A stretch of 64,000 nucleotides of DNA. It comes from Clostridia bacterium (GTDB lineage Bacteria > Bacillota > Peptococcia > DRI-13 > SM3-B62). Shown here in pieces: positions 42,911-51,905 of the stretch. Location of the stretch: assembly GCA_018433675.1 (NCBI GenBank), contig JAHDQS010000005.1, forward strand, positions 176,298 to 240,297, read 5' to 3'. The position numbers and the translations under genes are program-made. Position 1 is the first letter of the stretch. Each line of letters opens with the position of its first letter. The notes below the pieces were generated by a model. The model worked only from the letters and a program-made list of their open reading frames with translations. It ran no database searches and had not been told where the DNA came from.

Positions 42911-43100
42911 TTTTCCACGCCTCCTAGCTATTTTTTTGAAAAGTCGGCTTTCCTGTTCGTTAGATAACGTCCTGCGCCTCATTATCTATAGATTTTTTAT
43001 ACAACCACCTCCTGTTTTCACAATTTCACGCAGATTTTCGCTAAAACCAGTGATTCATCAATAAGTTATTTCATAATTAACTTTTATGTTCTTAAAGCTT

Positions 43101-43865
43101 CTATAACATATTTCCCTGAAAGGCGTTGATTTCCCCGACTGCGTTAGTCAATAACTTTAAGAACCTTTGCTTATTTCCTTCATTTAGCCTGTCCGCCAGC
43201 GTCGAAACTGACAAAGCCGCCTGGGTATAACCGGTTATGTCTTTAATAGGAACACCTATTGAAGCGCTGTTTTCTATTCTTTCCCCCACACTTAAGGCAT
43301 AACCCTGTTCCCTTACATCTTCTAGCTTCTGTAAGATATCATCAACTTCGTCCTCTTTTATCCGGTCCATTTGTATATACTTATTTAACATTTCTCTCAT
43401 CTGAGACTGATTTAATCCCGCAGCTATTATCTGTCCGGCCGAACCTTTAAACAGAGGACCCTTGTCGCCAATCTTGATGTTTCGGGTAATAGGATGGTTT
43501 CCTTCTACCCTATAAATACATACCCTCTCATGTCCACATATAACGTTTAAGGAAACGGTTTCTTGTGTCTTTTCTGAAATATCACGCATAATAGGAACAG
43601 CAACATCTAACAAATCCTTTTGTGCAATCCCTTTTAAACCCAGAGAAATCAATTTTGGCGTCATGCAATAGCCCCTTTGCGGCACCATCGTGACCACGCC
43701 TTCCTCAGCCAGAGATTGAAGTATCCTGTGCACAGTACTGCGCGGAATACTTGTCATATCGCTTATATCTTTTATTGTCATATTTTCTTTTTTTGAGGAA
43801 AAAGATTCTAAAATCACAAAGGCTTTATGTATCATGTCTATTGATCCGCTCCTTTCTCGTCCCAT
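43101..43865 (-). CDS. IclR-family regulator of the aconitase/M24 locus
   Basis: A 254-residue IclR-type protein: winged helix (MTIKDISDMTSIPRSTVHRI) and effector domain (FKGSAGQIIAAGL, SVGERIENSASIGVPI). It lies at the head of the operon on the same strand, about 190 bp before dctP, so it may be autoregulated and co-transcribed. The start at 43865 lies inside an inverted repeat; an ATG at 43835 with AAAGGAG further upstream is an alternative. The effector is probably the imported acid or a breakdown product. Confidence 0.92.
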   Translation of the reverse strand: MGRERSGSIDMIHKAFVILESFSSKKENMTIKDISDMTSIPRSTVHRILQSLAEEGVVTMVPQRGYCMTPKLISLGLKGIAQKDLLDVAVPIMRDISEKTQETVSLNVICGHERVCIYRVEGNHPITRNIKIGDKGPLFKGSAGQIIAAGLNQSQMREMLNKYIQMDRIKEDEVDDILQKLEDVREQGYALSVGERIENSASIGVPIKDITGYTQAALSVSTLADRLNEGNKQRFLKLLTNAVGEINAFQGNML

Positions 43866-43893
43866 CTCACGGGATTCATATCCCGCTAGATGG
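43862..43893. promoter_or_regulatory. Inverted repeat over the start of the IclR gene
   Basis: CCATCT..CGGGAT (arms 43862-43867 and 43870-43875) pairs with ATCCCG..AGATGG (43880-43885 and 43888-43893) around a TCAT loop, with two unmatched bases per arm. It may be an autoregulatory operator or a 5'-UTR hairpin masking the start codon. Confidence 0.45.
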
Positions 43894-44019
43894 TATCTAA
43901 TTGCATTATATAATTCATTTTATGTTTATGCAACGTTTTTTCAAAATTTGTTTTTCAAAATTTGTTCATATTTTTTTATATCTAAAACTTTTGTCTTACT
44001 TCCACCCTAATATCGCCTC

Positions 44020-44062
44020 AAAAAAAAGCATCCGGATAAGTGCAGAGCACTTATCCGGATGC
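44020..44062 (-). terminator. Intrinsic terminator of the fumarase-malic enzyme operon
   Basis: A perfect 16-bp GC-rich stem (44028-44043 with 44047-44062), loop AGA, followed on the minus strand by a run of T; 23 bp after the malic enzyme stop. Confidence 0.94.
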
Positions 44063-44084
44063 TTATCTATTCCTTCATTAAGAC

Positions 44085-45320
44085 TTATTCCAGACACATC
44101 TTCATCTTTCTTTCAGCCAAACGCAGTTCCTCATCATAAGTAAGAACCTTGCGAGCGACCCCCGATTTAACTGCTGCTTCAGCCACTGCTGCGGCCACCC
44201 TCGGACCCACCCGCAGGTCAAATGCCCGAGGTATCACATACTCGGCATTAAGCTCCTCTTCCGTTATTATTCCTGCCAGCGCGTACGCCGCGGCTATTTT
44301 CATTTCCTCATTAATGTCCTTGGCCATCACATCCAAAGCCCCCCGGAATATCCCCGGAAATGCCAGGACATTGTTGACCTGATTCTGAAAATCCGACCTG
44401 CCGGTCCCCACTACTTTTGCTCCCGCTTCAAGCGCCTCCCGGGGATATATTTCCGGGTCCGGGTTGGCCATGGCAAAGACAATCGAATCTTTACCCATAC
44501 TCTTTACCATTTCTTTTGTCAATAAGCCCGCTTTTGATACCCCTATGAAAGCATCTTTACCCTTGATTACTTCCTGCAGTGTTCCCTGTAGGTTGTCATT
44601 ATTTGTTTCCCGGGCAATGATTTCTTTTTCTTTGTTCATGCCTTCTTTGCGCCCTCTATAGATGGCCCCTTTGCTATCGCACAACACGACATCCTTAATC
44701 CCGACGGATTTTAAGAGCCTGGTTACGCTGACGCCTGCGGCTCCTGCCCCGTTTACGATGACTTCCATTTCCGTTATTTCTTTGCCTATTACTTTGGCTG
44801 CATTGATCATTCCTGAAAGAACTACCACTGCCGTACCGTGCTGGTCATCATGAAAGACGGGTATTTCTAAGATTTTCTTCAGTTCCCTTTCTATTTCAAA
44901 ACACCTGGGTGCCGAGATGTCTTCCAGGTTTATGCCACCAAAGGTCGGGGCTAATTGTTTGACCAGTTTTATAATTTCCTTTGCGTCTTTAGTATCAATA
45001 CAGATCGGAACGGCATCTACTCCTCCGAATTCCTTAAACAGTACACACTTCCCTTCCATTACCGGCAGAGAAGCTTCCGGCCCAATATCACCCAGTCCTA
45101 ATACAGCTGAACCATCCGAAATGACAGCTATGTAGTTTGATTTGATGGTGTAATCATAGACCAATTCTTTGTTTTCCGCGATATGCCGGCAGGGCTCGGC
45201 TACTCCCGGTGTATAGGCTATTGACAGGTCATCTTTGTTCTGAACAGGTACCTTGCTTATTACTTCCAGCTTTCCCTTAAGCTCCTTGTGTATCCTTAGC
45301 GCTTCTTGTGCATAGTCCAT
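44085..45320 (-). CDS. NAD-dependent malic enzyme
   Basis: A 411-residue short bacterial-type malic enzyme, converting malate to pyruvate and CO2. Motifs: DLSIAYTPGVAEPCR with the catalytic tyrosine, SDGSAVLGLGDIGP, metal ligands in GINLEDISAPRCFEIE and HDDQHGTA, and the NAD site NGAGAAGVSV. I chose ATG 45318-45320 because GGAGG lies 11 nt upstream; the frame is open further but without family similarity. It follows fumarase by 43 bp, giving fumarate to malate to pyruvate in one operon. Confidence 0.95.
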   Translation of the reverse strand: MDYAQEALRIHKELKGKLEVISKVPVQNKDDLSIAYTPGVAEPCRHIAENKELVYDYTIKSNYIAVISDGSAVLGLGDIGPEASLPVMEGKCVLFKEFGGVDAVPICIDTKDAKEIIKLVKQLAPTFGGINLEDISAPRCFEIERELKKILEIPVFHDDQHGTAVVVLSGMINAAKVIGKEITEMEVIVNGAGAAGVSVTRLLKSVGIKDVVLCDSKGAIYRGRKEGMNKEKEIIARETNNDNLQGTLQEVIKGKDAFIGVSKAGLLTKEMVKSMGKDSIVFAMANPDPEIYPREALEAGAKVVGTGRSDFQNQVNNVLAFPGIFRGALDVMAKDINEEMKIAAAYALAGIITEEELNAEYVIPRAFDLRVGPRVAAAVAEAAVKSGVARKVLTYDEELRLAERKMKMCLE

Positions 45321-45363
45321 TCCTTTATATACCTCCTCGAATTGTACCTCTATTATCCCTTTT

Positions 45364-46746
45364 TCAATACTCAATTTCGGGGGCAACCATTTTTTCGGGT
45401 CTAACGTACTTGTCAAAATCCTCACCGGTTAACAAGCCTGATCCAATTGCCGCTTCTTTCAAAGTAGTACCTTCTGTATGAGCTTTTTTTGCAATCCTTG
45501 CCGCATTATCATAGCCGATATATGGACTTAACGCTGTCACAAGCATCAAGGAGTTATTCAGGTTCTCCTCAATTTTTTTCTTATTCGGCTGAAGACCAAT
45601 AGCACAGTTCTTATTAAATGACTCTAGCACATCTGCCAAGAGCCGTACTGATTGCAGAAAATTATAGATGCAAACAGGCATAAAGACATTTAGCTGAAAA
45701 TTACCTTGACTTGCCGCAATGCCGACAGCAACATCGTTCCCCATAACCTGACACGCCACCATAGTCACCGCTTCACACTGAGTAGGGTTAACTTTGCCCG
45801 GCATAATGGAACTGCCCGGTTCATTTGCCGGTATTTCCAACTCCCCAATGCCGCATCTGGGTCCGCTGGCCAGCCACCTGACGTCATTGGCAATCTTCAT
45901 CAGATCAGCCGCCAGAGCCTTTAAGGTGCCATGGACAAAGACCAATTCGTCTTTACTGGTTAGGGAATGAAACTTATTCTCTGCTGTGACAAATTCTTTT
46001 CCGGTCAGCCTGGTTATTTCCTCCGCTACTATTTCCCCAAACCCACAAGGCGCATTTAACCCCGTACCGACAGCCGTACCGCCAAGGGCCAATTCCTTCA
46101 ATTGCCCGATACTCTCCCGGAGCATGGCTTCCGATTTTTCCATCATTCTGCGCCAGGCACTGATTTCCTGTCCCAGTGTCAACGGCGTAGCATCTTGTAG
46201 ATGTGTCCTGCCCGTCTTGACGATACTTTCAAACTCTATCTCCTTCAGAAAAAAAGTGGCCCTTAACTCACTGATCGCCGGGAGTAGTCTTTCCTCTACA
46301 GCCTTTACCGCCGCAATGTGCATTGCAGTAGGGAAGGTATCGTTAGAGCTTTGGGACATATTGACATGATCGTTCGGGTGAATCGTCTTTTCACCCCAAA
46401 TCTGACTGGCGCGATTAGCTATTACCTCGTTGAGATTCATGTTTGTTTGTGTTCCGCTGCCCGTCTGCCAAACAACCAGCGGAAAGTTATCATCAAACTT
46501 CCCCGCCAGTATTTCATCGCAGGCCGAAACAATGGCTTTCGTTTTCTTATCGTCAAGCCTGTTCAGCCGGTTATTGCTAATTGCCGCCGCCTTCTTCAAA
46601 ATGGCAAAGGCCTCTATTATTTCCTGCGGCATTTTTTCCGTACCGATTTTAAAATTTTCAAAACTCCTTTGGGTTTGAGCTGCCCACAGCTTGTCCTCCG
46701 GCACCTTCACCTCTCCCAATGAATCCCTCTCAATTCGGTATCCCAT
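45364..46746 (-). CDS. fumC: Class II fumarate hydratase
   Basis: A 460-residue homotetrameric iron-free fumarase. Motifs: [48 protein letters not shown] and the superfamily signature [13 protein letters not shown]. Aspartase is less likely because KVNPTQCEA and the active-site sequence follow FumC. Start ATG behind GGGGGAGAGG. Together with the malic enzyme it would drain C4 acids, perhaps products of the catabolic locus next door. Confidence 0.94.
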   Translation of the reverse strand: MGYRIERDSLGEVKVPEDKLWAAQTQRSFENFKIGTEKMPQEIIEAFAILKKAAAISNNRLNRLDDKKTKAIVSACDEILAGKFDDNFPLVVWQTGSGTQTNMNLNEVIANRASQIWGEKTIHPNDHVNMSQSSNDTFPTAMHIAAVKAVEERLLPAISELRATFFLKEIEFESIVKTGRTHLQDATPLTLGQEISAWRRMMEKSEAMLRESIGQLKELALGGTAVGTGLNAPCGFGEIVAEEITRLTGKEFVTAENKFHSLTSKDELVFVHGTLKALAADLMKIANDVRWLASGPRCGIGELEIPANEPGSSIMPGKVNPTQCEAVTMVACQVMGNDVAVGIAASQGNFQLNVFMPVCIYNFLQSVRLLADVLESFNKNCAIGLQPNKKKIEENLNNSLMLVTALSPYIGYDNAARIAKKAHTEGTTLKEAAIGSGLLTGEDFDKYVRPEKMVAPEIEY

Positions 46747-46812
46747 TTTTACCTCTCCCCCGCCTGTTCATCTCATTAACCAACACTAAGACTCCCACTG
46801 ATGGGACTCGCT

Positions 46813-47733
46813 TCATTTCAAAAAGCCCTGCAAAATAGTTTCTTCGGCCTCACTGGCCGAAAGGCCCAGTGTCATCAGCTTAATTATCTGCTCGCCGGCT
46901 ATTTTGCCGATAGCCGCTTCGTGCACCAGCTGCGCATCCTCGTGATGAGCGGCAATTTCCGGAATAGACCTGACAACAGCATCCCCCATAATAATCGAAT
47001 CGCATTCCACATGCCCCCGGCACTTATTCTTCCCAATGACCCGCGGATAAAAAATCTGTCTGGAATTGTCCTGGGCCACTGTACGAGATAATAACTGCGT
47101 AGTGGAATTTTCACCTAGAAGCTCAACTACAACATTTGATTCGGCAAACTGTTTGCCATGAGTGAGCAGCCTCTCGGTAATAACAAGATGGGCATCTTTG
47201 TACACCTTCGCCTGAGTGTTCCTCTTGGTAGAATCAACGCCGCGTATCTGCACCATTTCCATTTCCACGTAGGCACCTTCTTCGATAATCAGGTCGGTCA
47301 CAGGATTAAGTATCCGTTCCCCGGTACCCTTCCCCTCGCCGTAATGCTTTTCCACATAGCGCAGGCGTGCACCCTTTCTGACAATAAAATTGTGGATTCC
47401 GTCATGCTGGGATTTTTTCTCTCCCGGATTATGAATGCCGCAGCCTGCAACAATAACGACGTCAGCGTTTTCACCAATATCAAAGGTATTATAAACCATG
47501 TCGTCAATTCCCGTTGCCGTAATCACAACAGGAACATGAACGCTTTCACCTTTCGTTCCCGGTTTGACAATAACGTCAATACCCGGCTTGTCCTTTTTCG
47601 GCTTTATTTCAATATTAGCAGTCGAACTTACTTTTGCGCTTTCTCCATCCTTTCGCAAGCTGAAAGCGCCCTGGGGGATTTCATGCAAGCCGGCTATTTC
47701 TTCCAGTATTTTTTTTTCGATACTATCTATCAA
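46813..47733 (-). CDS. SufB/SufD-like Fe-S assembly protein
   Basis: A 306-residue SufBD-family scaffold, shorter than classical SufB (about 465). The beta-helix core (DDMVYNTFDIGENADVVIVAGCGIHN) and the C-terminal conserved GDAVVRSIPEIAAHHEDAQLVHEAAIGKIAGEQ are clear. It overlaps sufC by about 11 nt. Stand-alone SufB-SufC pairs without SufS, SufU or SufD are typical of anaerobes and archaea and are regarded as a minimal cluster-assembly machine. The start is probably TTG at 47731-47733. Confidence 0.9.
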   Translation of the reverse strand: MIDSIEKKILEEIAGLHEIPQGAFSLRKDGESAKVSSTANIEIKPKKDKPGIDVIVKPGTKGESVHVPVVITATGIDDMVYNTFDIGENADVVIVAGCGIHNPGEKKSQHDGIHNFIVRKGARLRYVEKHYGEGKGTGERILNPVTDLIIEEGAYVEMEMVQIRGVDSTKRNTQAKVYKDAHLVITERLLTHGKQFAESNVVVELLGENSTTQLLSRTVAQDNSRQIFYPRVIGKNKCRGHVECDSIIMGDAVVRSIPEIAAHHEDAQLVHEAAIGKIAGEQIIKLMTLGLSASEAEETILQGFLK

Positions 47734-48460
47734 TGGTTTCAATCCTTTCCAGACAGTTTTTAGTATAGTTGCAATCCCTGTATATACCGGGTAATATGAT
47801 ATCCTTGTTCCCCTTTTTTTGAACCTGACCGTCTGCCACCAAGATTATCTCATCGGCCATTTCCAGAATCCGTTCCTGGTGAGATATGATAACGATAGTG
47901 GTTTTTGACCTCTCATGCATCCGCCGGAATGTTTCCGTCAACTTACTGAAACTCCAGAGGTCTATTCCTGCCTCAGGCTCGTCAAATATGGCAATATCCA
48001 ATTTTCTGTTCATCAAAGTTGCAATTTCTATCCTTTTAAGTTCTCCACCCGACAAGTTGCCGTTAACTTCCCTGTCTACATAACTCTTCGGACATAACCC
48101 GACATCAAACAAAAAATTACAGCCCCTGCCTCTTCCCGACTCTCCGGCAGAAAGGTATAAGAGTTCGCCGACAGTTATCCCTTTAAAACGCGGCGGCTGT
48201 TGAAAAGCGAACCCAATCCCCATTCTGGCCCTTTCGGTTACATCTGAGGTTGTGATATCTTTGCCGTTAAAGATAATACTGCCGCTTGTCACCGGATATA
48301 TACCCATGATAATCTTAGCCAAAGAAGACTTTCCCCCGCCGTTAGGTCCGGTAATAACATAAAATTTTCCATCCTCCAGAGTAAGGCTAACATTTTTCAG
48401 GATCTCGGTTGTTCCCCCTTCGTCTTCCACCGTATATGTTACATTTTTTACTTCAAGCAT
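47723..48460 (-). CDS. SufC-type ABC ATPase
   Basis: A 245-residue ABC ATPase with Walker A GPNGGGKSSL, signature LSGGELKRIEIA, Walker B IAIFDEPEAGID and the switch histidine (IIISHQ). SufC drives the conformational change of the SufB scaffold. Start ATG follows AAGGGG. First gene of the two-gene operon. Confidence 0.93.
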   Translation of the reverse strand: MLEVKNVTYTVEDEGGTTEILKNVSLTLEDGKFYVITGPNGGGKSSLAKIIMGIYPVTSGSIIFNGKDITTSDVTERARMGIGFAFQQPPRFKGITVGELLYLSAGESGRGRGCNFLFDVGLCPKSYVDREVNGNLSGGELKRIEIATLMNRKLDIAIFDEPEAGIDLWSFSKLTETFRRMHERSKTTIVIISHQERILEMADEIILVADGQVQKKGNKDIILPGIYRDCNYTKNCLERIETIDR

Positions 48461-48496
48461 TTATTTTCACCCCTTATACCATTGTCCGCTTTTTTA

Positions 48497-49192
48497 CTAT
48501 ATTATCACAGCCAGCATGATACCCATAATTATCCCTAAATTTGCTGCATGACTGTGAGTACCATGACTTTGTGGTATCAGTTCGTCACTGCATATATAAA
48601 GCATGGCTCCTGCCGCAAAGGCAAGCGAGAAAGAAATCAGCATTTCAGATATGGCTACAATATTAACTCCGATTACGGTCCCTAATAACGTGGCCAAGCC
48701 CGTCATCGTTGTAATAAATACAATTCTTGTCTTCCCCATTTTTCCTAAGCTAAGGGGCATCGCAACGCTCAAACCTTCCGCAATATTATGAATACCTATA
48801 GATAGTGCGGTCGCTGTCCCAAGCTCTGCCGATACATGATGGCTCGCACCGATAGCAATACCCTCAGGGACATTATGAAAGGCGATTCCCAAAGCGATAA
48901 AAGAGCCCATTTTCATATAAAAATCGTGCTCCGTATCTGTTTTATATACATGGGGCAACGCCACATCAATCACCCACATAAAAAAGGCGCCAAAGACGAA
49001 GCCGCCCAAACAGGAGTAGAGTGAGCCCGTCTCTATACTCTCCGGGATCAAACTCAAAGTGGATATCCCAATCATGACTCCGGAAGCAAAACCAAGAGAC
49101 CAGGACATCAACTTTTTCGAAGGATTCCTTATCATTATAACGATTAATGCCCCCAACCCCGTAACGAGACCGGAAACAAAGCTTAACAGCAT
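48497..49192 (-). CDS. ZIP family metal transporter
   Basis: A 231-residue membrane protein with about eight helices and the metal-site motifs of ZIP carriers: AFHNVPEGIAIGA in helix 4 and GIHNIAEGLSVAM in helix 5. ZIP proteins bring zinc, iron or manganese into the cytoplasm. The GufA-like subgroup is suggested by the PLSLGKMGK loop. It lies 36 bp before sufC on the same strand, so iron import for Fe-S assembly is an attractive but unproven link. Confidence 0.88.
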   Translation of the reverse strand: MLLSFVSGLVTGLGALIVIMIRNPSKKLMSWSLGFASGVMIGISTLSLIPESIETGSLYSCLGGFVFGAFFMWVIDVALPHVYKTDTEHDFYMKMGSFIALGIAFHNVPEGIAIGASHHVSAELGTATALSIGIHNIAEGLSVAMPLSLGKMGKTRIVFITTMTGLATLLGTVIGVNIVAISEMLISFSLAFAAGAMLYICSDELIPQSHGTHSHAANLGIIMGIMLAVII

Positions 49193-49346
49193 TATGTTGA
49201 TAAAACCACCTTCTTCTTCCTATTATTTTGTCTTGTCCACTAGTTCATTTTAATTTTATCTCTCATAAAAATCAAGTTATCCTGCTTAATAATCCTCCTT
49301 AATAACCGGATTTTTTGTTATACTTTAAACAAATATCCGTACAAAT

Positions 49347-49376
49347 GAAAAGGACCTGCTTTTTCACACAGGTCCT
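49347..49376 (-). terminator. Intrinsic terminator of the YhcN-type lipoprotein gene
   Basis: AGGACCTG (49351-49358) pairs with CAGGTCCT (49369-49376); TTTTC follows on the minus strand. Confidence 0.8.
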
Positions 49377-49414
49377 CCTCATTCGCCATTAATGATATTT
49401 GCGCTATTCGCGTT

Positions 49415-49903
49415 TTATTCTTGTGCATCCGTTGAAGGTGTGACCCTCCTGCCAATCTCTTCTAGCTCTTTCATAAATCCTGATACCGGTTTGCCGTCCG
49501 CAATATCCCGGGCAATGTTTTTTAATCTGGTAACCGTATCAGCATCCGCCGTAACATGAACGTTTGTTATATCATCCTTTTCTGCTTTTACGATGCCGGA
49601 TACTTTTTCCTTGATGTTTTCTGTGACTTCATCCTCCGTATCTGCTTTCATATCAACGCCCACCCAAGCTGTATTATTTGACAAAACCACTGTCGCGGAG
49701 TTGATTTCGTCCAGATCCTCAATCTTTTCTGCCAACATCTCCGCCTCCTTGTTAGCCTCGGCCATTCCCTCGTCTTGCGGAGCAGGTTGATTCGGCTCAG
49801 GCTGGACCGTCTCCGGACGCTGCTGGATATTACAAGCAGAGAATACAGCAAGTCCAAACAACAAAACAAAAATCAAAATAAGGGCACCGGATTTTTTATT
49901 CAT
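49415..49903 (-). CDS. YhcN/YlaJ-family sporulation lipoprotein
   Basis: A 162-residue lipoprotein (FSACN lipobox). The conserved block EAEMLAEKIEDLDEINSATVVLSNNTAWVGVD followed by KDDITNVHVTADADTVTRLKNIA matches the YhcN/YlaJ family found in spore formers and placed on spore or germination membranes. I chose ATG 49901-49903 with AAGGAGG 11 nt upstream. Its presence is the clearest hint in this window that the organism can sporulate. Confidence 0.88.
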   Translation of the reverse strand: MNKKSGALILIFVLLFGLAVFSACNIQQRPETVQPEPNQPAPQDEGMAEANKEAEMLAEKIEDLDEINSATVVLSNNTAWVGVDMKADTEDEVTENIKEKVSGIVKAEKDDITNVHVTADADTVTRLKNIARDIADGKPVSGFMKELEEIGRRVTPSTDAQE

Positions 49904-50039
49904 CGGATAGTTATTCCTCCTTGATCGTTTAATTATTTTCACTAATAGTATTAACCCTTGTTATTAAAATATGTAACCTTTTAGATAATAAAATTAATAT
50001 GGTAAAATATTGTCTAGAACGAGAAAGGGCGTGAAAAAC

Positions 50040-50687
50040 TTGTCCCATAAAGGTAAATTCATTGTTCTGGAAGGCCTGGACGGTTCCGGGACCTCTACTC
50101 AACTGGATCTTCTTAAAATCTGGTTGCTTGAAAAAGAACACGAATTTGGAAAAACCCATTTCTCTCAAGAACCAACGAATGGTCCGGTTGGCAGCCTGAT
50201 TCGCCTGGCCTTGAGTAAAAGGTTAAAAGCTCTTGATGAAAGAGTCATGGCTTTGCTCTTTGCCGCCGACCGCTTAGACCATCTTTACTGTTCAGGTGAT
50301 TTTGAACAAAAAGAAGGAATTAATAAGATGCTGGAGAAGGGCCTGAACGTGTTATCTGACAGATATTACCTTTCTTCATTGGCCTATCAATCCCTGAGCG
50401 TGGATTTGGAATGGTTGAAGCAAATAAACAAATACGCCATCAAACCCGATTTAACCATTTTTCTTCATATACCGGTAGAAAAATCGCTGGAAAGACGGCA
50501 TAGTTCTCGTATCCATGAGGAGCTATATGAGAACGAAAAAACTCTAACAGCCATCGCTCAAAAATATGAAATCTTAATAGCAGAACTGAAGACAGCCGGA
50601 GAAAACATCGTCACAATAAACGGCTGCCTTTCAAAAGCAGCCGTTTTCGAGGAAATAAAATCTGTAGTGTCAAGCATATTTTCGTAA
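50040..50687 (+). CDS. tmk: Thymidylate kinase family protein
   Basis: A 215-residue dTMP kinase homologue (FIVLEGLDGSGTSTQ, SQEPTNGPVGSLIR, LSDRYYLSSLAYQ). The P-loop reads GLDGSGTST, so the usual Walker lysine is threonine; such variants occur in some TMK-like families and may be active with a substitute residue. Lid arginines are present (ERRHSSR). I chose TTG 50040-50042 with AAAGGG 10 nt upstream. It ends 1 nt before the convergent htrA-like gene, with no terminator between. Confidence 0.85.
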   Translation: MSHKGKFIVLEGLDGSGTSTQLDLLKIWLLEKEHEFGKTHFSQEPTNGPVGSLIRLALSKRLKALDERVMALLFAADRLDHLYCSGDFEQKEGINKMLEKGLNVLSDRYYLSSLAYQSLSVDLEWLKQINKYAIKPDLTIFLHIPVEKSLERRHSSRIHEELYENEKTLTAIAQKYEILIAELKTAGENIVTINGCLSKAAVFEEIKSVVSSIFS

Positions 50688-50688
50688 A

Positions 50689-51858
50689 TTATCTTTCATC
50701 AATAGTCACACTGACATAAACAGTACCTCCCGAACGATGAACAAGCAGAACAACCTTTTGCCCAATTTCCGTTTCCCTGACCGCCTCTTGCAATTCCTCG
50801 GTGGTCTTAATCGGCTTATCATTATACTGCAGGATGATGTCACCCCTTCTCAGACCGGCTTTTTCCGCGGGAGAACCGCTTTGAACATTGCTAATCAAAG
50901 CGCCTTCCGCTTTTTCTAATCCAAAATACTGGGCGAGCTCATCTGTGACCGGTTGAATGATGACACCCAGCCAAGGCCGAATCACCTTACCTTCTGTCAA
51001 TAACTGATCAAGTATCTGTTCAACGGTTGAACTGGGAATAGCAAAACCGATACCCTGGGCGGAAGCATTCACGGCCGTATTGATGCCGACAACCTCACCG
51101 TTTAGGTTTAAGAGCGGACCTCCGCTGTTTCCCGGGTTAATAGAGGCATCTGTCTGAATAAGGTTTTTGTATTCCTGCCCTTCGATAGTCACCGGTCGGC
51201 CTGTCGCGCTGATGACACCTACAGTTACCGTGTGGTCAAGACCATAGGGATTACCGATGGCCACAACCCAACTGCCGGCACTGACATTGTCACTGTTGCC
51301 AAATTTAAGCATCGGCAAATCATTGCCCGCTTCAATCTTAATGACCGCCAGGTCGAGTTCGGCATCGGAGCCTATCATTTTAGCAGTGTAGGGCTCCTGC
51401 CTGCTGGAAAGATAAACCTTTATCTCTTTGGCATCACTGACAACATGATTGTTTGTCAAAATGTATCCGTCCTTAGAGAATATAAAACCCGAACCCATAC
51501 CTTGGGTGATTTGCGACCGTGGACTATATTGAAAGTCATCGCCAAAGAATTCCCGGAAAAATGGATCGTTGAGGAACGGATTGGTGCTATTTCCCGCAAC
51601 CTCGACTGTCGTCTCGATTTTCACCACGGCTGGCCCCGCTTTTTTTACTATTTCCCGGATGGTATTTTCCCCGAACAAACCAGTCGCTGTCCCTGTATCT
51701 ATCTCTTCTGCTACTGTGCTTGCTTGAACCGGCTTAGGATTGCTCCAGGGAGCAGCATATCCGTTTACCTCCATATATGCTCCCGTAATAAATACTCCCC
51801 CTAAAAATGCCAACAGAGTACATACCACCAGCAGCCTGTTAATTAGCTTGTTTTCCAT
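50689..51858 (-). CDS. HtrA/DegP-type serine protease with PDZ domain
   Basis: A 389-residue membrane-anchored S1C protease: one N-terminal helix (residues 8-30), trypsin-like domain with catalytic triad H (NNHVVSD), D (AELDLAVIKI) and S (INPGNSGGPLL), then one PDZ domain from about residue 285 (ADELAQYFGLEKAEGALISNV). It degrades misfolded exported proteins. Start ATG behind AAGGGGGG. The two-component genes just upstream on the same strand parallel the CssRS-HtrA arrangement of Bacillus, suggesting they control it. Confidence 0.95.
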   Translation of the reverse strand: MENKLINRLLVVCTLLAFLGGVFITGAYMEVNGYAAPWSNPKPVQASTVAEEIDTGTATGLFGENTIREIVKKAGPAVVKIETTVEVAGNSTNPFLNDPFFREFFGDDFQYSPRSQITQGMGSGFIFSKDGYILTNNHVVSDAKEIKVYLSSRQEPYTAKMIGSDAELDLAVIKIEAGNDLPMLKFGNSDNVSAGSWVVAIGNPYGLDHTVTVGVISATGRPVTIEGQEYKNLIQTDASINPGNSGGPLLNLNGEVVGINTAVNASAQGIGFAIPSSTVEQILDQLLTEGKVIRPWLGVIIQPVTDELAQYFGLEKAEGALISNVQSGSPAEKAGLRRGDIILQYNDKPIKTTEELQEAVRETEIGQKVVLLVHRSGGTVYVSVTIDER

Positions 51859-51905
51859 ACTGTTCCCCCCTTAAACTATTCTACTGCCAAGATAACACCC
51901 TTTCC

